Shown: positions 55,237 to 64,000 of the stretch, piece after piece
Position numbering within the stretch: the first letter of the stretch is position 1
How the letters are laid out: every line of letters begins with the position of its first letter
NCBI GenBank assembly: GCA_947396885.1
Contig: OX377202.1
Location: 8,246,001-8,310,000 of the forward strand
Source of the DNA: Heligmosomoides polygyrus polygyrus
Taxonomy: Eukaryota > Nematoda > Chromadorea > Rhabditida > Heligmosomidae
Length of the DNA stretch: 64,000 bases
Reading direction: 5' to 3'
Position numbers and translations under genes: made by a program
The notes under the pieces: model-generated
What the model saw: the letters and a program-made list of their open reading frames with translations, nothing else
Database searches by the model: none
What the model was told of the DNA's origin: nothing

Positions 55237-58200
55237 CTTCTTCTTCTTCTTCTTCAGCGTCTGTCCCGCTTCGTAGCGGGGTCCGCTATTCTGGTGTCAT
55301 GACGCCACCTTTCCCGATCCAGCGCTAGATCAGGGTGGACGCCAGCCGCTTTCAAGTCCGTATGTAACGTATCAGCCCAGCGCTGCTTCGGGCGCCCTTT
55401 AGGCCGCTTTCCTACCACCTCGAACTTAAGGCCTATCTTGCGGACGCTATCTTCCTTTCCACGCAGAACGTGGCCGTACCATCGTAAGCGAGCTTCGCGC
55501 ATCTTGTCAGTTATCGGCGCGACACCGAACTTCTGCCGAATAGCATCGTTTCGGATGCGGTCCATGCGCGTGACTCCTGCCGTCCAGCGCAGCATCTTCG
55601 TCTCCATGACGCTGAGGCGCGTTTCAACTTCCTTGGTCGCAGGCCAACACTCAGCGCCGTACATCGCTACTGGCCGGATGACTGCCCTGTAGATCTTTGA
55701 CTTAAAGCGCTCCGGTATCTTCCTATCGCAGAGCACCCCAGTCAACGAGCGCCACTTGGACCAAGCTGCACTCACGCGTGAATTCACTTCGACCATCAGT
55801 TTGCCGTCAGACGCGACTGCTGATCCCAGGTACTTAAAGACCGCAGTGCGTGGAAGCTCGATGCCGTTAACCTTTATGGAGCTGGACTCGGTAACGTCCG
55901 TCGTTAAATACTCGGTCTTCTTCACGTTCAATCTGACCATGAGTCCAAACCGCTCCAAGCGATCACACCAAGCTTGCACCTCTCGCTCGAGTTCACCTTT
56001 ATCTTCGCTAGCGAGCATCACGTCATCGGCATAAAGCAACGTCCAAGGGACGGGCTTCTGAAGATCTCGTGTGATGGCATCCATGACGACAACAAAGAGG
56101 AGTGGGGAAAGCGCAGAACCCTGGTGTACCCCGACAGAGATGGGGAACTCCATCGAGGTTCCAGCTGCAGCTTGCACTCGACTCTTTGGACAAGAGTAGA
56201 GAATTCGCACCCACTCTATGAGCTCTTCGGGAATTCCATGATGTCGCAAGGCGTACCATATCACTTCACGCGGTACGCGGTCAAAGGCCTTCTCCAAGTC
56301 GAGGAAGGCGATATGCACTGCCTTCTGTTTCTCGCGATGCTTCTCTATCAGGAGGCGGGCGGCGTGTATGGCATCAATGGTGCCACAGCCAGCCACGAAG
56401 CCGCACTGATTGCTGGAAAGCTGGACGATGTCCCGAATTCGTCCATCGACAATTCGCTCAAAGATCTTCATGTTGTGCGAAAGCAAGCGAATCGGACGGT
56501 AATTGGAGCAGTCTGCAGGACTGCCCTTCTTCTTCCAAATCGGAATCGTCGTACTTTGGCGCCAACTCTCAGGCACTTTTTTCTCCGCCACAACCTGATT
56601 AAAGAACTTCGCCAACCACTCAGCAGGGTACCAAAACTTCGACTTCCACAGTTCTGCTGCCACGTCGTCGGGCCCTGTCGCTTTGTCTGGCCTCATCTTC
56701 TTCAAAGCCGCTTCAATCTCCTCCACGGTGATCTTCTGAACGGGGCCGTGGGTTGGAGCCGTTGAGGGGATGGCTGAATGAGGAAATTCTACTGTAGAGA
56801 TTTCCTCAAAGTAATCGCGCCATCGCTTTAATGCCTTCTTGCGGTCCATAAGAAGACGGCCGTTCTCATCATTGATGCCGAAGAACTTCTCGATGTCCTC
56901 GGTCTGGCGATGGCGATTCTTTGCGAGTCGGTACAGATACCGCTCGCCATCGCGTGACTCGAGCTTCTCGTTGACATCTCCATAATGAGTGGCTTTTGCA
57001 ACAGCCACGGCCTTCTTTGCAGCTTTCTTCGCTTCTTGGTACTTCCGCCAGTTATCGGCTGTCTTTTCACCGAGAAACACGTGATATAGCGTCTTCTTCT
57101 CTCGAACTTTGGCTTTCACGTCATCTGTCCACAGCCAGGCCTGCTTGTCGACCTTCCGTCGTCCAGGCTTCGTGATGCCGAGCTCCGACCGTGCAGCGTG
57201 ACGAATCGCGTCGGTGGCCTTCTCCCAAGTTTCGTCGACAGTTGTCACTGTCGGTAACCGCACGCGAGAAATCACAGCTGCTTCCTTCTCTTTCATTCGC
57301 CACCACTTGATTCTTGGTGCACCGCATCGCTCGACCTGCTTCAGCCTCGGAGGGGCGATCTTTAAAGTACAGATCAGCGGTCGATGCTGTGGGGCGACCG
57401 TCTCATACGGCACGACCTTCGCGTCTGTGACAAGACTTCGGTCTCGATCCTTCACAAGGACAAAGTCTATCTGAGTCCTGGTGTTCCCGCTATAGAACGA
57501 GATGAGGTGCGAATCGCGTTTGCGAAATACGGTGTTCACTATGGTGAGGTTGTGCGATTCCGCATATTCAAGGATACGCTCACCATCTGCGTTACGCGAT
57601 CCGTAACCGAACCCACCATGACAGCCGTACCCGTCTTTCGTCGCGCCGACGTGCCCGTTGAGGTCACCAGCGACTATGATGACATCTTTCGACGGTACCT
57701 CTGCTGTCTTCTCATCAAGCAGGCTCCAAAACTCTTCCTTGGCTTGATCCGAGCAGCCAGTCTGCGGAGCATACGCAGAGAAGAAGTGATAGAGTCGCTC
57801 CTTCGCGGCGACAACGATCTTCATCAATCGATCGTCAAAGCGCTCGACGCTTACAATCGAGTCACGAAATCGTTCGGAGACGATTATTCCGACACCACTG
57901 GTGGTCCTGGGACTTCCACATAGAACGGCCTTGAAGCCACGTCCTATGTCCCTTGACTTGCGGCAGGACCACCTCGTCTCCTGCACCGCACAGAAATCAA
58001 CTCTTCTACGCTCCAGTGCTTCAACCAACTCGCACGAGCGGCCCGTCAACGTACCCACATTCAGCGTTGCCACGCGGGTCCTGCTTACGTTACGGGACTT
58101 TCGGACTAGCTCAGTTGCCCCCCGATGCCGTCCTCGCATCAGGGACCCTCGCATACTTCTCACACTCGCCGGGCTCTGCGAGTGCGCGTCGGCTCCCGCG

Positions 58201-58378
58201 GACGCCGTAGCACTATCTCGAAACTCTTGAGCTGTCATACACCATGTGATGTGACATGGGTCTTCGTAGGCCGGCCTGTCACAAGGGCCTGTCGCCTGTA
58301 ATCGAGTGCCCGTGTTCGGCTTAACTCGCAGAGCGAGTAGTTTCCAGTGGCACCACGTGGAGGAACGGACATCGCCAC
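55237..58378 (-). mobile_element. RTE-type non-LTR retrotransposon, apparently full length
   Basis: A 3142-bp insertion on the minus strand, flanked on both sides by the same 17 bases (CATATTAACGTAGAAAT at 55220-55236 and 58379-58395). It has about 140 bp of 5' leader, one long open frame, and an almost absent 3' UTR ending in a GAA-repeat tail. Exact target duplication plus an unbroken frame indicate a recent insertion. Confidence 0.95.
55254..58238 (-). CDS. RTE LINE polyprotein: AP endonuclease + reverse transcriptase
   Basis: 994 residues, uninterrupted, the usual length for RTE ORFs. Residues 55-290 form an apurinic endonuclease domain: TLNVGTLTGR (58-67), QETRW with catalytic Glu (86-90), GDLNGHVG (191-198), QIDFVL (256-261) and QHRPLI (284-289). 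Residues about 520-800 form the reverse transcriptase: RPIRLL, FLDLEKAFD (645-653), VHQGSALSP and the active site YADD (736-739). The C-terminal part includes the GHVL-type motif common to RTE elements. It would nick target DNA and copy its own RNA there. The intact frame suggests it may still be functional. Confidence 0.95.
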   Translation of the reverse strand: MTAQEFRDSATASAGADAHSQSPASVRSMRGSLMRGRHRGATELVRKSRNVSRTRVATLNVGTLTGRSCELVEALERRRVDFCAVQETRWSCRKSRDIGRGFKAVLCGSPRTTSGVGIIVSERFRDSIVSVERFDDRLMKIVVAAKERLYHFFSAYAPQTGCSDQAKEEFWSLLDEKTAEVPSKDVIIVAGDLNGHVGATKDGYGCHGGFGYGSRNADGERILEYAESHNLTIVNTVFRKRDSHLISFYSGNTRTQIDFVLVKDRDRSLVTDAKVVPYETVAPQHRPLICTLKIAPPRLKQVERCGAPRIKWWRMKEKEAAVISRVRLPTVTTVDETWEKATDAIRHAARSELGITKPGRRKVDKQAWLWTDDVKAKVREKKTLYHVFLGEKTADNWRKYQEAKKAAKKAVAVAKATHYGDVNEKLESRDGERYLYRLAKNRHRQTEDIEKFFGINDENGRLLMDRKKALKRWRDYFEEISTVEFPHSAIPSTAPTHGPVQKITVEEIEAALKKMRPDKATGPDDVAAELWKSKFWYPAEWLAKFFNQVVAEKKVPESWRQSTTIPIWKKKGSPADCSNYRPIRLLSHNMKIFERIVDGRIRDIVQLSSNQCGFVAGCGTIDAIHAARLLIEKHREKQKAVHIAFLDLEKAFDRVPREVIWYALRHHGIPEELIEWVRILYSCPKSRVQAAAGTSMEFPISVGVHQGSALSPLLFVVVMDAITRDLQKPVPWTLLYADDVMLASEDKGELEREVQAWCDRLERFGLMVRLNVKKTEYLTTDVTESSSIKVNGIELPRTAVFKYLGSAVASDGKLMVEVNSRVSAAWSKWRSLTGVLCDRKIPERFKSKIYRAVIRPVAMYGAECWPATKEVETRLSVMETKMLRWTAGVTRMDRIRNDAIRQKFGVAPITDKMREARLRWYGHVLRGKEDSVRKIGLKFEVVGKRPKGRPKQRWADTLHTDLKAAGVHPDLALDRERWRHDTRIADPATKRDRR

Positions 58379-58395
58379 CATATTAACGTAGAAAT
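58379..58395 (+). repeat. target-site duplication of the RTE (right copy)
   Basis: 17 bases identical to 55220-55236. The Helitron reading resumes here. Confidence 0.95.
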
Positions 58396-60423
58396 ATGTG
58401 CTTTAATTCATGCAGTTAAATATCTGTTCAAGTACGTGTACAAGGGATCTGACTGTGCTAGAGTCCACATCTATCAGCCTAACAATGACGCTGCTGAAAC
58501 TGTTCGCGAAGAAATTGAAGCATACATCGACGAGAGATATGTGTGCGCTCCTGAAACTGTCCACCGAATACTTGTCTTCAAAATGCAGGGCCGAAGTGAT
58601 GCAGTGCAACGGTTGCAAGATCACTTACCGGGCTTCGAAGCATTAACATTCGAAGCAGGTGCTGAACAACAAGCACTTGATGCCGCTCAAAATCGGCTAA
58701 GCACTTTGACTGGCTTCTTCGCTATAAACAAAACCTGCAATGGTATTGCTCAGCAATACGGGCGGTTATCTGAAGGAATGGTAGATTCCCGCAGTTTTCA
58801 CTATTATGAAATGCCTCAGGCTTTCGAATTTTAAAAAGGAATGGAAGCAGAAGAAGTCAATATGTACGATCGGGAGAATGTATTTTGTAGGGCCACAGAA
58901 GCAAGAACGATTCGCACTTCGGCTCCTTCCTTTGTAAGGAAAAGGGTTTACATCGTTTGAAGATGGGTGAACAGTTGAAGGAGTTCTTCACCCTTCGTTT
59001 GTGACTGATGTTGCTGAATCCAAAGTCTTCTACGATATCGCTGAACGCATTTCTACTCTTGGCAAAGATTACCGAGTAAACCTGAATACTGATATCCAAT
59101 ATTTGTTCGTAGACGATTTCCAAGTCGACGTTGATCAACGCAATTGTATTGGAGAAGGTAACTACGCTCTTCTCAATAGCGAGCACAAGTCAGTAGTTGA
59201 CGACGTGCTTGTCGCTATTGAACGCCAACAAGGGAGGTGCTTCTTCGTCGATGGACCGGGTGGAAGTGGTAAGACGTTTGTCTACACTGTGATCTATCAT
59301 TTGGCAACAGAAGAGAAAACGCATCCTAAATGTGGCGTGGACCGGAATAGCTGCAAACTCGCTCCCAAACGGTCGTACTGTCACATCATAATATCAGATT
59401 GTCAACGGCATTTCAGCATTTCACTTATTGGTTGATGACAGAAATCGCTTCGGGCATGAAGCGGCAGTCAAAGGAAGCCAAAACATTGCGTGAAGTCGAC
59501 GCTATCCTTTGGAATGAGGTGCCTATGGCACCAAAGCCAGCACTCGAAGCCGTGAATTCCCTTCTGCAGGATATTATACAGAAGAACGAAATGTCTGTTC
59601 TTTGGCCACTTTTCAAAATACATAATTTCACAACCAACATACGACTGAATGACAATGACTACTGCCATAGAGAATGGCTTCTCAAAACTGGTAAGAAATT
59701 CCTACAGATGAGAGCGGGGACATCAAAGTTCCGGATGATTTAATTTGTGAAGGCGATGTTGCAGAAAGTTGCATGTTGCAATTTTTGGGGAGGCGCTTAA
59801 TGGTGGGAATGACGATTTTTCGGAACTGGCTATACTTTCTCCAAGAAACGTTGATGCTAACGACTGTTCTTGATCGTCTATCAGCCGACAAGGTCGTTTT
59901 CTTGAGTGAAGAGGCCATCGCGGAGGATCCTAGCGACGCGTTAAACTTCCCAACGGATTTTGTTAACAAAATGACACCAACTGGGATGCCTCCACACGCA
60001 CTGAACTTAAAAGTTGGTTGCATGGCGATGCTACTCAGAAATCTTGACGTAGCGAATGGCCTGTGCGGTGGAACACGCCTTACTGTCAGAAGTATCGGTC
60101 GAAGAGTTTTGGTTTGCGAACATGCAGTCGGCAGTTTCAAAGGTTCTCAGGTACTAATTCCGAGAATAAACTGCTACTTCTCTCAAAACCTACCATTCCG
60201 ATTTAGGCGGAGACAATTTCCCATCAGACTGTCATTTGTTATGACAATAAACAAGTCACAAAAACAAACCTTTTCTAAAGTTAGCGTTGCTCTTTCCGCC
60301 CAAATCTTCGCCCATGGCCAACTGTATGTTGCCCTTTCTCAGGCACGAAGCCGCAACGGAATTGTTGTAAAAGCACCTGAATGCTTGATGCGCAACATTG
60401 TTTACAGTAAAGTATTATCATGA
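58379..60423 (+). pseudogene. Helitron Rep-helicase, C-terminal part
   Basis: Resumes after the RTE with KYLFKYVYKG (58410-58445), the Rep catalytic tyrosine motif. The helicase domain shows Walker A GPGGSGKT (about 59255). A Walker B-like ILWNEVPM (about 59510) has Asn where Asp is usual. The intact 216-codon end (59773-60423) contains TINKSQKQTF and HGQLYVALSQAR, matching late SF1 helicase motifs with Lys for the usual Gly. Frameshifts near 58835, 59360-59440 and 59700 disrupt it. Confidence 0.87.
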
Positions 60424-60721
60424 ATGTTCTGTATTTGTAGTTTCTACAGGCATTTTTTATCCTCGCACGGTTATAGTGAAATGATGATTCTCATCATATT
60501 TCATAGCACTCAAAATTGTTGAATTTCTTCAGCGTGGCATCACTATATTAGCGGAAAAATAACATGGAGACTTATAGTTCTTGGGCCCAATGCTTTCTGA
60601 GCAGTAATCAATATCTCTAGAACCAGCCGCCTTCCCAACGGCTTCGAAGGTTTAAAAGTTGGGAAAAGAAGGTCGTCGGAGTGTTCCGTTCTTGGAGTTT
60701 GGGTGCGAAGCCCCCAACCAG

Positions 60722-60749
60722 TCGTTGGCGGCCACTTGGCCGCTGAACG
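60722..60749. repeat. hairpin downstream of the Helitron helicase
   Basis: CGTTGGCGGCC / GGCCGCTGAACG. A near-identical inverted copy lies at 51468-51494. It could belong to an element's 3' end; no CTAG-type Helitron terminus was found after it. Confidence 0.5.
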
Positions 60750-60827
60750 ACTTTTAATAATAATAAATAGAAAAAATAATAATAACAATAGTAATTATAA
60801 TTGTAATCATAACAAATAGAAATAATA

Positions 60828-61591
60828 CTTACTTACTTAGATACTTAGACGGCTCGTCTTCACTGGTCGTGCGAACCCCAGCGCAATCGCCATTCGTTTG
60901 TTTCTCTCGCAATCGTCATCCGCTATGTTCGTATAGCTCGATTGGAACGACGACCACAACCGTCAGCCGATTCTGAGTCAGAATTTGGCAGCGGACGCTG
61001 CCGTTCGATGATTCCGACGGACACATCTGACCATTTCGTTGGAGGTCTTCCTCGAGGACGCTTACACCCTCTTGGAATCCACTCCGCTGTTCTTCTTCTC
61101 CAGCGGTCGTCCGTGCTTCGCATGATATCACCCGCCCATCGGCGCTTCATCTTCCATGTGTATTCCGCCGGGTCTCTTAGTCGTGACATCGTGCGTAAGT
61201 CGGAACTGTGAAAGCCAGCTCGGTGTTGCGATAACCTGCTGAACTTGAGAAGACATTCTTCGAGCGCTCTGTGAGTAGTACGCAAGGATTTTGACGTGGA
61301 CGCAGTGGCAGCCCACGTTTCGGCGGCGTAGCAGAGCGTTGGAAGGATGGATGAATCGAACAGGTGGGCGCGAAGATCGGAATCCGAGAGTTGGTCGGAG
61401 GCCTCTTTGAGAGACCCGCAGGTCCACCACGCAGCCTTCCTCCTCAATACATGGTTCCTCCCTCACATGTTGATGGAACGGCCCAGGTAGACGTATGATG
61501 TAGTTTCCGTCAAAGGAGAGCCATGATCTGGTCTCCTTCGCACCAGGCGTTCTTCGTGAACTGTGTCTTCTTCCGATTTATTTGCAATCCG
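60828..61591 (-). mobile_element. 5'-truncated RTE-type LINE
   Basis: Minus-strand frames read the C-terminal part of a second RTE lineage: LTETTSYVYLGRSINM, then SILPTLCYAAETW, RRWAGDIMRSTDDRW and RPRGRPPTKW, with one frameshift near 61450. The 3' end runs into CTAAGTAAGTAAGTATT. Flanks share ATAGAAATAATA (60816-60827 and 61592-61603), the expected target duplication. Confidence 0.85.
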
Positions 61592-61603
61592 ATAGAAATA
61601 ATA

Positions 61604-62150
61604 ATAATAATAATAAAACTTCGTTATTCTTCGTTTCCAATTCCGCACTGCTATCAAAGTGATAGGAAGAAGTGCCTCTTCCCCACTAGATTGATCCCCA
61701 AAATCTCTCTCATTGCTGTAAAAGATCGAATTTCTATCGAATAGGCTATTAGATGAGGATCTCGGGTTTTACGGTTCCAAGAGGTTTCTCGACCCGTCAG
61801 TCACTTCATGAGATCTCTTTTTCTGGAGGTTCCTAAAATCTCATTTCCTAAGTAAACGCGAGGGCTCTATATAAGTGAGGAACCTCATTTCCTATGCTAT
61901 CTCGGCATCGGCCTATCTTGTCTCTGCTCCACTGCTTAGGTCGTCAACCTGCATAACTCATTCACAGCCGATCTCCTTTCTAGGACTAAATACAGTCCCA
62001 GAGGCAAGCAGGGAATAACCACGTCGCCTCCCTGTTTGCTGGGTGTTGTTCAGTTAAATCCGCTTTATACTGCTTTGCTTCCGAGATCCTAGCATTTGTT
62101 TTGACCTCGTAAACGTCGCGATAAGTAATGGTTTTGCATGTTAAACGTTG
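61604..62150. other. no gene recognised
   Basis: Spacer between the truncated LINE and repeat D2; TAA microsatellite at its left edge. Confidence 0.4.
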
Positions 62151-62159
62151 CCTGCATTA

Positions 62160-62250
62160 CCAAGTTGTCCCACTGTTCATCGAATTGCCCGATCGCGCGC
62201 CAGCACGGTATCCATTCGTTCCTGTCGCGTGCCAGAGTTGCCCGCTAGGC
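62160..62250 (+). repeat. dispersed repeat D2, copy d (short)
   Basis: TTCCTGTCGCGTGCCAGAGT followed by TGCCC matches D2. Confidence 0.5.
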
Positions 62251-62324
62251 CCTCCTTGCTTAATGAACAAACAAAAAATGCAGAATCTGTAATTATGCAT
62301 TGGCGCATCTTCCGACTGTACTGC

Positions 62325-62590
62325 GTGGCAGCGCAGTCGGAGGAGGCGCCGGTCATCGCTCGCATGCACCCAATACCAGGTTCTTGGCTAGAGGTTTCCG
62401 CTCAGGCCAACTAGGCTTTCTCTCCCTCTGGGGTCATTGAATTGGTACCACACTTGCTGGTGAAGGATAAAACACTGACTTGTCCAGTGGTTGACCACCG
62501 CTAGTCATTGTATGGGCCAAATACACATTCAAATGCATCCCAATATATCGTAGAAGTATAATGCGTGGCGCATCCCAAAAAGGGATTGAC
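62325..62590 (+). mobile_element. tRNA-derived SINE, diverged
   Basis: GGCAGCGCAGTCGGAGGAGG head and CGTGGCGCATCCCAAAAAGG tail part. Confidence 0.75.
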
Positions 62591-62636
62591 TAAATTGGTA
62601 GCCTATACTAGAGACAACAAGAAGTTCCAGGATTCA

Positions 62637-62760
62637 GGCCGGACTCATCAACCTTATAGCCGTGTGTATGCGAGTATAGGGGAACTCCGAGAGAAATATA
62701 TGATTAAAATAGAGGAATTTTTCAATAATTCTCCCAGTCGGAGAGAATTCTGCAAGTCTC
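62637..62760 (+). mobile_element. fragment with GGATTCATCAAC-type left end
   Basis: GCCGGACTCATCAACCTTAT resembles the MITE left end. It is followed by unrelated sequence up to the palindrome at 62761. Confidence 0.4.
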
Positions 62761-62862
62761 CCAGCATGGAGTGAAAAACTTGCCCAAGTTAGGGGAGGAG
62801 GACTCCCCAAGTTAGGGGAGTCCTCCTCCCCTAACTTGGGCAAGTTTTTCACTCCATGCTGG
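62761..62862. repeat. 102-bp perfect palindrome
   Basis: Two 48-base arms, exactly complementary, starting CCAGCATGGAGTGAAAAACT, with a 6-base loop AAGTTA. The arm also contains a direct repeat of CCCAAGTTAGGGGAG. Confidence 0.95.
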
Positions 62863-62892
62863 CAGCGAAAGGCTATGAGAACAACTTTTATA

Positions 62893-63052
62893 GGGCGGAT
62901 TCATCAACATTTAAACCCGTGGGTATACGGGGTATAAGAGGTAGAGATAAGATAAGAGTCAGTCGGAGATAAGGTAGGAGTCAGAGACGCAGGCTTCACC
63001 GTGGGTACCTCTACCCCTATACCCGCGGGTTAGTCGTTCATGAATCCGACCC
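62893..63052. mobile_element. MITE with GGATTCATCAAC ends (larger relative), first of nested cluster
   Basis: Starts GGGCGGATTCATCAAC and ends with CATGAATCCGACCC. Inner ACCCGTGGGTATA / TATACCCGCGGGT arms pair. Confidence 0.65.
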
Positions 63053-63055
63053 CTG

Positions 63056-63394
63056 GGCCCGGATTCATCAACGTGCATACCCACGGGTATGCTGGGTATA
63101 GGGGTGGACATACCCACGATTCATGATAAAACTTACCCGCAAAATCGTGGGTATATCAGTGGGTAGAGAAAACCCTCTGATCGCCGTGGGTACGTTCGTA
63201 TACCAGCTACTCGTTCGCGCCCCACTGAAAAAATGGCGCTCCAGTGAGAACCGCTGTTTTCGCAAGAGGCCTAGTTGTACCTTACCCTTGATTCCTTTCA
63301 TTAATGCGAATCGTACCCACTTCCCACTGCTGGTATTGGGTACGACTCCCTTACGGTATCTCTACCTATACCCATTGCTTGATGAATCCGGGCC
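63056..63394 (+). mobile_element. 339-bp MITE with GGCCCGGATTCATCAA ends
   Basis: Ends GGCCCGGATTCATCAA and TTGATGAATCCGGGCC with CTG on each side (63053-63055, 63395-63397). Internal TACCCACG motifs recur. An inverted copy fills 63723-64000. Confidence 0.82.
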
Positions 63395-63496
63395 CTGAAG
63401 GTCTGTCAGTTGTGTTCTTCTACCTGAACCATATGCGTTTGATGAATACGAGTCGTGCCCTATACCCAACGCGGGTGTGTGGTGGCCTTACCCTCC

Positions 63497-63640
63497 AGAG
63501 CCCGGATTCATCAAGTAATGGGTATAGGTAGAGATACCGTAAGGGAATTGTACCCACTACCAGCAGTGGGAGTGGGTACGATTCGTATTCATGAGAGGAA
63601 TCAAGAGTGAGGTACAACTAGGCCTCTTCCGAGAACAGCT
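63497..63640 (-). mobile_element. truncated inverted copy of the 339-bp MITE
   Basis: Starts CCCGGATTCATCAAGTAATG, matching the reverse complement of 63056-63394 for about 145 bp, then breaks at a new copy. Confidence 0.75.
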
Positions 63641-63715
63641 GGGCCCGGATTCATCAACGCGCATACCCACGGGTATGCTGGGTATAGGGGGTGGACATAC
63701 CCACGATTCATGATA
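63641..63715 (+). mobile_element. first 72 bp of another 339-bp MITE copy
   Basis: GGGCCCGGATTCATCAACGC followed by GCATACCCACGGGTATGC; matches the start of 63056-63394 and stops at CATGATA. Confidence 0.75.
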
Positions 63716-63722
63716 CCACGAT

Positions 63723-64000
63723 TCCCGGATTCATCAAGTAATGGGTATAGGTAGAGAGAACGTAAGGGGATCATACTCACTACCAACAATGTGTAGAGGC
63801 TGCGAATTGTATTCATGAAAAGAATCAAGGGTAAGGCACAACGAGGCCTCTCGCGAGAGCAGCTGATCTCACTGGAGCATCATTCTGTCAATGGGGCGCG
63901 AACAAGTCGCAGGTTTACGGATGTACCCACGACGATCGGAGGGTTTTCTCTACCCACTGATATGCCCACGATTTTGCGGGTAAGGTTTATCATGAATCGT
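63723..64000 (-). mobile_element. inverted copy of the 339-bp MITE, cut by the window end
   Basis: From CCCGGATTCATCAAGTAATG onwards, it follows the reverse complement of 63056-63394 to the last base of the window. Confidence 0.8.

Larger units (their letters stand above)
53345..60423 (+). mobile_element. Helitron rolling-circle transposon, decayed, interrupted by an RTE LINE
   Basis: A Rep-helicase protein is readable in pieces on both sides of the retrotransposon at 55237-58378. Without that insert the coding region is about 3.9 kb. Left pieces carry the Helitron N-terminal region and the Rep HVH motif. Right pieces carry the Rep tyrosine motif and a PIF1-like helicase with Walker A. Several frameshifts and stops mean it cannot make a full protein. 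Outer ends were not located, so the true element is longer than these limits. Confidence 0.88.

Noticed and set aside
55974..56765. 263-codon open frame on the plus strand
   Set aside because: It lies antisense to the RTE polyprotein and has no family motif; it is a shadow frame.

Overview
The window looks like nuclear DNA of a parasitic strongylid nematode, probably hookworm-like. Three things point there. The single well-supported host gene is split by 54-64 bp introns with nematode-type TTTTCAG or TTTTTAG acceptors. One mariner transposase resembles the cecropia-subfamily bandit element described from the hookworm Ancylostoma caninum. RTE-type LINEs and a tRNA-derived SINE fill most remaining space. 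The species is an inference; no bacterial-type operon, ribosome binding site or CRISPR array is present.

Host gene. On the minus strand, 36526-48947, an eyegone-type Pax gene can be rebuilt from scattered small exons. It encodes the RED half of the paired domain (exons at 45503-45581, 42229-42325 and 38449-38563), a linker (38303-38388, 38089-38238) and a complete 60-residue homeodomain with Ser50 (38089-38238, 36826-36932, 36662-36771). A probable tiny first exon lies at 48928-48947 and a probable last exon at 36526-36601. All splice phases agree, giving a protein of about 275 residues. The long introns are packed with transposons, the short ones are clean.

Mobile DNA, left to right. 0-10 kb holds many SINE copies and a 1.46 kb hAT derivative (4123-5579). 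10-16 kb holds a long-TIR element, a CR1-like LINE end and three mariner remnants. 16-22 kb holds hairpin MITEs, a TTCGAA-rich composite element with an 8-bp target duplication (18866-20429) and a second hAT derivative (20770-21988). 24259-25561 is a nearly intact mariner. 26.7-33.2 kb holds a LINE end, SINEs, fold-back MITEs and a second long-TIR element. 33652-34686 and 49909-50795 are fold-back mariners made of two inverted halves. 40109-41011 and 49011-49887 are two internally deleted copies of one mariner family. 53.3-60.4 kb is a decayed Helitron (Rep plus PIF1-like helicase) cut by an intact 3.1 kb RTE retrotransposon (55237-58378) with a 17-bp target duplication. The last 1.4 kb is a nest of MITEs with a 102-bp perfect palindrome.

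About 34 copies of one tRNA-derived SINE occur. Several sit inside DNA transposons that were copied later with the SINE on board, so the insertions give a relative order of events. No clearly new cellular system was recognised. The most notable items are the Pax gene embedded in transposons, the palindromic mariners, the TTCGAA composite hAT-like element and the RTE insertion inside the Helitron Rep domain.
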